From positions 1-24,356 of the forward strand of contig CAJUBQ010000068.1 of assembly GCA_910584595.1 (NCBI GenBank): a stretch of 24,356 bases of DNA. The letters are read 5' to 3'. The position numbers and the translations under genes were made by a program. Under the pieces are notes generated by a model. That model saw nothing but the letters and a program-made list of their open reading frames with translations. It searched no databases and was not told where the DNA came from. Numbering within the stretch: the stretch's first letter is position 1; each line of letters begins with the position of its first letter. Shown piece by piece: positions 1-4,836 of the stretch. The stretch is from an uncultured Eubacterium sp. (GTDB lineage Bacteria > Bacillota > Clostridia > Lachnospirales > Lachnospiraceae).

Positions 1-59
1 AAACATCTATTTAATTAGTATATCGTCTACCTAACTTTGAGGAAAAGCGTGATAACAAG

Positions 60-1385
60 GTGCTTTCTTTCTTGGAACTTAGGGAGAAAAAAGAAATTCC
101 ATCATTGCATGTTGAGCACATGATGGAAGACTACCTAAATTTTTGTCATGATCCATTTCGCGTTATCCTTTTTGATTGTTTCCCGGACCCTATTATGCTA
201 TCTCGCGATGATATCGATATTTTTGGTATTGATGTTTTGGTTCCTACCGATCACGTCAAGATAGAACGTGAAAAGGTTGTCTTGAGTCCAGAAGAACAAG
301 CCTTGAAAGATGCGTCAAATAGGGCAAAGGCTTTGAAACGCGCTAAACAAAATATTTATTACCTTTGCCGCAGCAATGTTTTTGACTATTTCCTGACCGT
401 CACTTTTGATGATTCCCTGCATGATGGATATGATTATGATTCTTGTGTTCGTGCTCTTGGTTGCTATTTGAAAACGTGGAAACGCAAGAATCCAGATATG
501 GCTTATTTAGCGATCCCCGAACATCATAAGTCTGGACGTTGGCATTTTCATGTTTTGGTTAAGGATTGTGATTTTTCGAGTGATTTAGTACATGCTACGA
601 ACAACAACCCCAAAAGTAAGTATTATGGTGATTTGCTTTATGTTGATTATAAAACAAAGGACAAGCCTATTTATAATTTGGCTTCTTGCACTCGTTTACT
701 TGGTTTCAATACACTTATTAAGTGCGATAGCAATAGTGGTCGTTTAGCATCTTACATTGTTAAATACATAACTAAGGATTTTTTTGACGATGGAAGCTGC
801 TTGAAGAATAAGCGTAAGTATACTTGTTCCCAAAACTTGAAGCGTCCAGAGGTTAGTGATTATTTTATCGATCCAAGAGATTTCTACAGCGAGGTTCGGC
901 AGCATGGCAAAGTGATGTGTCATAGTGTTTCCACTTTCACATCTGAATCCTTTAGTCAGATGGTTGTTTATCTCCAGATGCAGCAGATGGAAGAATACCT
1001 TGAAAATTTTCGTGTCTATGAGATTGACGCAATGCTCAAGAATCGCGAACGTAAAGATAAGGCTTTTATTGATAGCGTGGATGCTACCTTTAATGCTCCA
1101 ATAGATGATAACATTGTTCCTTGCACTTCCATTGAATATCAAGAGATTCCAGATAAAGATGAGCACGAACGCACTTTTTCCCTTATTTTGCGTACATTAT
1201 GCAACGAAAAGGCTAAAGGCGGGGCCATTCTTCAACGTTTGGATAAGTCCTATGTGGATGCTATGATTGAATATTCTTCGTGTCGTGGAAAAGTTTCATC
1301 TTTATTTGACATTGATGCAATATGTCGAAAAATAAGGTTTTATGAGAATTATTATCGTAAGAAATATTTTTATATGTTTGCGTAA
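60..1385 (+). CDS. HUH-type rolling-circle replication initiation protein of the inovirus
   Basis: This 441-residue protein has the three motifs of HUH replication initiators. Motif I is FLTVTFDD (residues 111-118), motif II is GRWHFHVLVKD with metal-binding H162-F-H164 preceded by E154, and motif III is SYIVKYITKDF (231-241), where Y232 is the likely nicking tyrosine. By family knowledge it nicks one strand of the circular phage DNA and starts rolling-circle synthesis. The start is GTG at 60; the frame is open back to about position 15 with no better start. A GAGGAAAAG stretch lies further upstream than ideal, so the start is the least certain point. It is the first complete phage gene in the window. 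A strong promoter-like pair begins inside its last codons. No helicase domain is evident. Confidence 0.88.
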   Translation: MLSFLELREKKEIPSLHVEHMMEDYLNFCHDPFRVILFDCFPDPIMLSRDDIDIFGIDVLVPTDHVKIEREKVVLSPEEQALKDASNRAKALKRAKQNIYYLCRSNVFDYFLTVTFDDSLHDGYDYDSCVRALGCYLKTWKRKNPDMAYLAIPEHHKSGRWHFHVLVKDCDFSSDLVHATNNNPKSKYYGDLLYVDYKTKDKPIYNLASCTRLLGFNTLIKCDSNSGRLASYIVKYITKDFFDDGSCLKNKRKYTCSQNLKRPEVSDYFIDPRDFYSEVRQHGKVMCHSVSTFTSESFSQMVVYLQMQQMEEYLENFRVYEIDAMLKNRERKDKAFIDSVDATFNAPIDDNIVPCTSIEYQEIPDKDEHERTFSLILRTLCNEKAKGGAILQRLDKSYVDAMIEYSSCRGKVSSLFDIDAICRKIRFYENYYRKKYFYMFA

Positions 1386-1406
1386 TTGCTTTTTTTGATG
1401 TATAAT
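1378..1406 (+). promoter_or_regulatory. Promoter-like -35/-10 at the end of the rep gene
   Basis: TTGCGT at 1378-1383 and TATAAT at 1401-1406 are separated by exactly 17 bases. The -35 overlaps the last codons of the rep gene, so this would start a new transcript into the gap downstream, reading the tiny ORFs at 1544 and 1614. The -10 is a perfect consensus; the -35 matches only at its first three positions. Confidence 0.5.
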
Positions 1407-1543
1407 TATTGCATAGAAAAAAGTGGCGTTATTATCTAGTATCGCAATTCATATATGTATTCTTATCGAATAAAAAAATATGTTCTCTAATTCTATTTTT
1501 TGGCAAATTATCCCTATAATTTAAAACTAAAGAAAGGAGTGCT

Positions 1544-1606
1544 ATGTTAGGCACATTCAAGTGCAAATGCAAATATAAAATGGGGATTATATCATTTATG
1601 CGTTAA
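1544..1606 (+). CDS. Tiny ORF with strong ribosome binding site (possible leader peptide)
   Basis: A 20-codon ORF encodes a short basic, cysteine-containing peptide (MLGTFKCKCKYKMGIISFMR). It starts at an ATG five bases after a clear AAAGGAG at 1533-1539. Its stop is 7 bases before the GTG of the hydrophobic ORF at 1614, so it could act as a leader that delivers ribosomes to it. One arm of a 9-bp inverted repeat lies inside it (1562-1570), and the other arm lies early in the next ORF (1623-1631), which could couple folding to translation. No family is recognised. The ribosome binding site is the main evidence. Confidence 0.3.
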   Translation: MLGTFKCKCKYKMGIISFMR

Positions 1607-1613
1607 TCATTAG

Positions 1614-1781
1614 GTGCTTGTGGCATTTGCAAAGAAAAAAGCATCTCATGGGTTGAAGGCATATCCCGTTAAAATAACCTTTTTTGTTCTTATTTTTCCA
1701 TTATTTGGAATGTTCCATATCTTCATGCTTTTTATCATGATTTGGTGGGGCTCATTTTGTCTATGTATTTTTTTTGCATAG
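1614..1781 (+). CDS. Possible 55-residue hydrophobic membrane peptide
   Basis: Starting at GTG 1614 the frame encodes 55 residues: a basic start (AFAKKKASHGLKAYPVK) followed by about 30 hydrophobic residues rich in F, I, M and W, which would span the membrane at least once. A stop codon lies directly before the GTG, so the start is forced. It has no ribosome binding site of its own and would depend on re-initiation after the tiny ORF at 1544-1606. Filamentous phages encode several very small membrane proteins, which makes it plausible. No family is recognised and the ORF may be fortuitous. Confidence 0.3.
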   Translation: MLVAFAKKKASHGLKAYPVKITFFVLIFPLFGMFHIFMLFIMIWWGSFCLCIFFA

Positions 1782-1845
1782 AATAAGTAATTTTAACATA
1801 ACAAACTTTTAATTTTTGGTTTCGATACAAACTATCGCTTTGTCG

Positions 1846-1878
1846 TATGATGTACACATTAACGCTTGCGTTAATGTG
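1846..1878 (+). promoter_or_regulatory. 24-bp palindrome just after a -10 box: probable operator
   Basis: CACATTAACGC at 1855-1865 and GCGTTAATGTG at 1868-1878 are perfect inverted copies around a 2-base centre. A -10-like TATGAT lies at 1846-1851 with no good -35, so the palindrome would cover about +1 to +20 of a transcript for the 1916 gene and the recombinase. That geometry fits a dimeric repressor. It could instead be a recombinase or Rep binding site. Confidence 0.5.
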
Positions 1879-1915
1879 CTATATCTTTATGCTAATACAT
1901 AAGAGAGGATTCTGT

Positions 1916-2194
1916 ATGAATAGTGCAAAATATAAAATTCCAAGTTGTAAAATGTTCAAGTCTGGACCTGCTTTTGTTGCCTTTATTTTCGCTACTACTT
2001 CGAGCATTGATATCCATCTTAAAATGCTAAATTTTATGGATAGCGTTTATATCGTGCATATCATTTCCATGTTAGAGGACTTGGGGGCTCGTATGTACTT
2101 TGTCCCACTTGATGATGGTTCATTTTTATTTAGGCTTCTTAACGTTGATCCTGTATCTTTTGATTTGCTCTATCGTGTTCTTAGCCCTCAATAG
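1916..2194 (+). CDS. Small phage protein of unknown function (92 aa)
   Basis: The start is ATG 1916, seven bases after AGAGG; the frame is open further upstream, but that part runs across the palindromic operator and lacks a ribosome binding site. The 92-residue product has no signal peptide. Its middle is hydrophobic but broken by polar residues, and it ends in an alternating pattern (MYFVPLDDGSFLFRLLNVDP) that suggests beta strands. It is followed 15 bp later by the recombinase gene, so the two are probably cotranscribed. Its size and C-terminal shape resemble the 79-residue protein on the other side of the recombinase (3138-3377), but similarity is weak. No family is recognised; a regulator or a recombinase accessory factor would fit the position. 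Confidence 0.65.
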   Translation: MNSAKYKIPSCKMFKSGPAFVAFIFATTSSIDIHLKMLNFMDSVYIVHIISMLEDLGARMYFVPLDDGSFLFRLLNVDPVSFDLLYRVLSPQ

Positions 2195-2209
2195 TAGGAG
2201 GTTCTATAT

Positions 2210-3121
2210 ATGGGTAGGAATTTAAAATATCAATATTACAATGCGATAAATGACCCTCGCAATTTGCGTTTAGGGGAAAGTAAACATAGCGCAAAGGCCC
2301 AGGGATTGGGTTCCAGCAATCGCATTTTTTCCTACGCCGATCGAAAAAATCTATTGAACTTTAGCGCGTCCTTTTCATCGTGGATGCGCGAAGTTCACCC
2401 TAATGTACGCATGATTAAAGACATTAATCACTCCCATATGCAATCATTTCTCAATTATAAGGCTCAAACGTGTAGCAACAAGACTTTAAAAACCTATACT
2501 TCCTATATGTATAAATTGGTTCGTGTTTGCAACGTCACTTATGGCTTGCATACTCAAGCTACGCTGCATGTTCCACATGGCAAAGACTTTGTAGGCCGCT
2601 ATGGTGTTATGATGGATTATTCTGATATAGAATCTTTGCTTAATTCCAATATCCCTCGCAACGCCTATGTTGCTATTCGCTTATCTTATGGCTTTGGGTG
2701 CCGCATATCTGAATTGGGCAAACTCCATAAGGATGATATTGCAATAAATGATGATAATGTTTCCATACATATAATAGATAGTAAAGGTAGGCGAAGTCGT
2801 GTTGCTGTTAGTTGGGATAACTCCCCTGCATTTCGTGGATTTTTGCTTGATTTGAAAAATGGCCCAGGCCATCGTGTTTTTGAAATTAAACATGAAAGTA
2901 TTAACCAAGCGGTACGTCGCGCAATGGGTTCCTGTGGTTTAAGTGGTAAGTACAGTAAAACATCTATCCATAGCATACGTAAAGCATATGCGCAACGACT
3001 TTTCGACTCTTATCGGCAATCCCATACTATGGACGATAGTGTAAGCTATGTTTCCCGTATGTTGGGGCATGGTGCCCATCGTGATGATATTGCCCACGCC
3101 TACATTCAAAATATTTATTAG
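2210..3121 (+). CDS. Tyrosine recombinase, XerC/D-size (first of two in the prophage)
   Basis: This 303-residue protein has the full tyrosine-recombinase set: R165 in GCRISELGKL, K192 in the beta-hairpin DSKGRRSRV, H254-x-x-R257 in SIHSIRKAY, H287 in MLGHG, and the nucleophile Y298 five residues from the end. Residues about 35-115 form the SAM-like core-binding domain. It lacks an N-terminal arm-binding domain, so it is closer to Xer/invertase-type enzymes than to the 407-residue integrase at 8523. ATG 2210 follows AGGAGG at 2196-2201. It lies in the middle of the replication side of the phage, flanked by two small unknown genes. It could resolve replication products, switch a DNA segment, or assist integration; none of these is shown by the sequence. 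Confidence 0.9.
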   Translation: MGRNLKYQYYNAINDPRNLRLGESKHSAKAQGLGSSNRIFSYADRKNLLNFSASFSSWMREVHPNVRMIKDINHSHMQSFLNYKAQTCSNKTLKTYTSYMYKLVRVCNVTYGLHTQATLHVPHGKDFVGRYGVMMDYSDIESLLNSNIPRNAYVAIRLSYGFGCRISELGKLHKDDIAINDDNVSIHIIDSKGRRSRVAVSWDNSPAFRGFLLDLKNGPGHRVFEIKHESINQAVRRAMGSCGLSGKYSKTSIHSIRKAYAQRLFDSYRQSHTMDDSVSYVSRMLGHGAHRDDIAHAYIQNIY

Positions 3122-3137
3122 TTTAGGAGGTATTTAT

Positions 3138-3377
3138 ATGTTTTCTTTTGTTCGTCGTGATATTCCATCTGCTAATGGATATAATGTTGTTTTGTGTTCT
3201 TCCTCTTTCCCCGATGTTCTTATTTTTTGTTTCACATCTTGGGAATTTGATTCCATGCCTATATCTGATATGATTGATAATGTTTTGTGGTATTATGTTA
3301 ATTTTGGATTTGATGATTGTATTCTTGAACATGATGGTCCCTATTTGTCCATTGTCCCAAAGGATGCTTTTTTATAA
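3138..3377 (+). CDS. Small phage protein of unknown function (79 aa)
   Basis: ATG 3138 follows a perfect AGGAGG at 3125-3130, just after the recombinase stop. The 79-residue product is acidic toward the C-terminus, with alternating hydrophobic and polar stretches and no membrane helix or signal peptide. The central pattern DMIDNVLWYYVNFGFDDCIL followed by a strand-like LSIVPKD loosely parallels the C-terminal half of the 92-residue protein at 1916-2194. It is the last gene before the strong promoter that starts the structural block. No family is recognised. Confidence 0.7.
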   Translation: MFSFVRRDIPSANGYNVVLCSSSFPDVLIFCFTSWEFDSMPISDMIDNVLWYYVNFGFDDCILEHDGPYLSIVPKDAFL

Positions 3378-3395
3378 AAAAATAATAAAAGGGCC

Positions 3396-3424
3396 TTGAC
3401 TGTTATGTTCATGTGCGCTATCAT
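3396..3424 (+). promoter_or_regulatory. Strong promoter for the virion structural genes
   Basis: TTGACT at 3396-3401 and TATCAT at 3419-3424 have a 17-base spacer. It lies in the 168-bp gap before the ssDNA-binding-like gene, so it probably drives 3546 onward up to the terminator at 4787-4822. A small inverted repeat, AAAAGG/CCTTTT (3445-3450 and 3461-3466), lies in the leader and could attenuate transcription or protect the 5' end. Confidence 0.7.
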
Positions 3425-3545
3425 ATATTTAATCTAAATGATAAAAAAGGTTTGGCGTATCCTTTTAATGTACAAATGACCTCACTTTTTCTATTTTTTT
3501 TTCTAATTATTCTATATATTCTATTCTCGAAAGGAGTTTTTCGTT

Positions 3546-3794
3546 ATGGGTTTAAAGTCATTTGTCGAGGGCCTCAGAGTCCTTGAAAAAGTCAATAAAA
3601 AGGATTATCAGGGAAATGATGTTGTAACGCTTTGCACCTATAAGGATGGGCAGGTGTGGAAAATTTCTAACGTACCCCCTGACGTTGCCGCTGGAATTGC
3701 TATTGATGACGTTATAGATATTAATGTTTCCATTTCCACTTTCGCAAGCAACGGCCGCAGCTACCTTACCATCAAGTACGTGCCGGCAGAGTAA
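3546..3794 (+). CDS. Small protein, probable inovirus ssDNA-binding protein
   Basis: An 82-residue soluble protein begins at ATG 3546 after AAAGGAG. Its sequence reads as a run of short strands and turns (VVTLCTYKDGQVWKI, then DDVIDINVSIST, then RSYLTIKYVP), consistent with a small OB-like barrel. Its size and position between the rep/recombinase block and the coat genes match gene V-type proteins, which coat the phage single strand before extrusion. There is no diagnostic motif, so the call relies on size, predicted fold and gene order. The next gene starts 5 bp after its stop, suggesting translational coupling. Confidence 0.55.
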   Translation: MGLKSFVEGLRVLEKVNKKDYQGNDVVTLCTYKDGQVWKISNVPPDVAAGIAIDDVIDINVSISTFASNGRSYLTIKYVPAE

Positions 3795-3799
3795 TCGTT

Positions 3800-4417
3800 A
3801 TGTCTATGCATCCATATCGCCCACCGCCACACTTCTTTTTCTTCTTGCTTTTAGTTGCATGGTTTATTTTTAGTTGCTCTCCGCTTCACGCAGAGGATAT
3901 TGATTCCATTAATGCTCGTGATGCTAGTTTTATTTTCGTTGATGGCAGCTATGTTAATATTTCTTCACTTCCATATGATAACTATATAGTCTATAAATCA
4001 AATAGTTCCACATGTATTTTGTCATTTGATGATTGTTATATTGGTTATTGTTTTGATGGCAATGTGTCCTCTTTGGTTTCGCCTGCATATGGTAACACCA
4101 AATTTCATATTTATAGCGTTGTTAATGGTTCTATTGTTTCTCGTATGACGCTTAATTCACTTTCGTTGTTGTCTAATTCCAATATCGCTTATTTGCGTTT
4201 TAGCTCTTTTGTTACTTCCAATGTTGATGTTTTTTTGTGTAATAGTGATGGTTCCTATACCTCGAATGTTTGGTATCATGGGGCTCCCGATGCACCCATT
4301 GATAATACACTTCCAATGATTAAGGACTATGTTCTTTCCATTCGTCAATTTGCTTCATTTTTAATCGTTTCGTTGTTTTTGTTTATTTTGTATAAGTTTT
4401 TTCGCATCTTTTTTTGA
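3800..4417 (+). CDS. Secreted, C-terminally membrane-anchored phage protein (minor virion protein?)
   Basis: The 205-residue product has an N-terminal signal-type segment (about residues 11-31, ending near SPLHA) with a likely cleavage before EDIDSIN. An external domain rich in S, N, Y and D follows, with about four cysteines. A C-terminal membrane helix (about residues 184-200) ends in basic residues (YKFFRIFF). This is the topology of filamentous-phage minor coat proteins before assembly. Two in-frame ATGs (3800 and 3806) are possible and no strong ribosome binding site is seen, so coupling to the preceding gene, which ends 5 bp upstream, is likely. No family is recognised. It could be a virion tip protein or a superinfection-immunity surface protein. 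Confidence 0.65.
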   Translation: MSMHPYRPPPHFFFFLLLVAWFIFSCSPLHAEDIDSINARDASFIFVDGSYVNISSLPYDNYIVYKSNSSTCILSFDDCYIGYCFDGNVSSLVSPAYGNTKFHIYSVVNGSIVSRMTLNSLSLLSNSNIAYLRFSSFVTSNVDVFLCNSDGSYTSNVWYHGAPDAPIDNTLPMIKDYVLSIRQFASFLIVSLFLFILYKFFRIFF

Positions 4418-4435
4418 TAAGGGGGTGTTGTTTTA

Positions 4436-4582
4436 ATGGATTCCATCGTTTTAATGGGTGATTTTAATTCTATTCTATCATGCCTTTGGGACCTTATCCC
4501 CCATGTTTTGCCCCTCGCATTGCCTTTTATGGGCGTTGTTTTTGGCATAAAATGGCTTTTGTCCTTTATGTTTCACTTTTAA
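4436..4582 (+). CDS. Tiny coat-like membrane protein (48 aa)
   Basis: ATG 4436 follows an AAGGGGGTG ribosome binding site. The 48 residues are a short acidic/polar start (MDSIVLMGDFNSILSC), then a long hydrophobic helix and a short C-terminal tail with one K. The stretch LIPHVLPLAL lines up with LIPYVLPAVL in the 53-residue protein encoded just downstream, and both continue with a glycine-containing helix and a final LSF motif. I read the two as duplicated coat-protein genes, this one probably the minor form because it has a weaker ribosome binding site and lacks the basic FRKG patch. Confidence 0.65.
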   Translation: MDSIVLMGDFNSILSCLWDLIPHVLPLALPFMGVVFGIKWLLSFMFHF

Positions 4583-4590
4583 TTCCCTTG

Positions 4591-4602
4591 AAAGGAGGTG
4601 AT
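4591..4602 (+). promoter_or_regulatory. Maximal Shine-Dalgarno of the major coat gene
   Basis: AAAGGAGGTGAT matches the full anti-Shine-Dalgarno region at the 3' end of bacterial 16S rRNA (known sequence ATCACCTCCTTT). It lies 6 bases before the coat-gene ATG at 4609. An ATG at 4604 in another frame stops after two codons. This is the best ribosome binding site in the phage and fits a virion protein needed in thousands of copies. Confidence 0.8.
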
Positions 4603-4608
4603 TATGTT

Positions 4609-4770
4609 ATGATGTTGTCTGATTTGTTTAAGGGTGAAAACGCTCTTACACTGAACACTGTCTTCCAGCAGATCTATGGCTTGATTCCATATGTTCTTCC
4701 TGCTGTGTTAGGCTTTGTTGGTTTCCGCAAAGGTCTGTCTTTCATTCTTTCCCAGATTCACGGGGCCTGA
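4609..4770 (+). CDS. Major coat protein candidate of the inovirus (53 aa)
   Basis: A 53-residue protein has an amphipathic polar N-terminal third (MMLSDLFKGENALTLNT), a hydrophobic helix (about residues 22-38, YGLIPYVLPAVLGFVGF) and a basic C-terminal part with R40 and K41. That is the architecture of filamentous-phage major coat proteins, where the basic end faces the packaged DNA. There is no cleavable signal peptide. It has the strongest ribosome binding site of the phage and is followed by an intrinsic terminator, as gene VIII is in M13. The paralogous 48-residue gene lies directly upstream. Start at 4609 is chosen from ribosome-binding-site spacing; 4612 is also possible. Confidence 0.75.
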   Translation: MMLSDLFKGENALTLNTVFQQIYGLIPYVLPAVLGFVGFRKGLSFILSQIHGA

Positions 4771-4786
4771 TGGTTTTCCCGGCAAG

Positions 4787-4822
4787 TGGGGGTGGTGTTC
4801 GTGCATCACTCCCATTTTTTTT
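4787..4822 (+). terminator. Intrinsic terminator after the major coat gene
   Basis: TGGGGGTGGTG (4787-4797) pairs with CATCACTCCCA (4804-4814), including two G-U pairs, around a 6-base loop, followed by eight T (4815-4822). It would end most transcripts from the promoter at 3396 and let limited read-through reach the pIII-like, pVI-like and Zot genes. Confidence 0.85.
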
Positions 4823-4836
4823 ATAAGGAGGTACAT

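Larger units (their letters stand above)
1386..1915 (+). other. Long AT-rich gap with hairpins: candidate replication origin / control region
   Basis: This 530-bp stretch between rep and the next convincing gene has no long ORF. It holds several inverted repeats: TATTC/GAATA at 1458-1462 and 1468-1472, TGCAAATGC/GCATTTGCA at 1562-1570 and 1623-1631, TCTATG/CATAGA at 1760-1765 and 1777-1782, CGATA/TATCG at 1823-1827 and 1833-1837, and a long palindrome at 1855-1878. Two tiny ORFs are listed separately. Rolling-circle origins of filamentous phages normally sit near rep in such hairpin-rich gaps, so this is a plausible origin, but no nick site can be identified by eye. Confidence 0.4.

Noticed and set aside
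744..1166. Minus-strand 140-codon ORF inside rep
   Set aside because: It lies wholly within the HUH-motif rep frame, has no ribosome binding site and resembles no protein; it is a shadow of the T-rich coding strand.
4480..4608. Upstream extension of the major coat frame
   Set aside because: It overlaps the 48-residue coat-like gene in another frame and bypasses the perfect Shine-Dalgarno at 4591.
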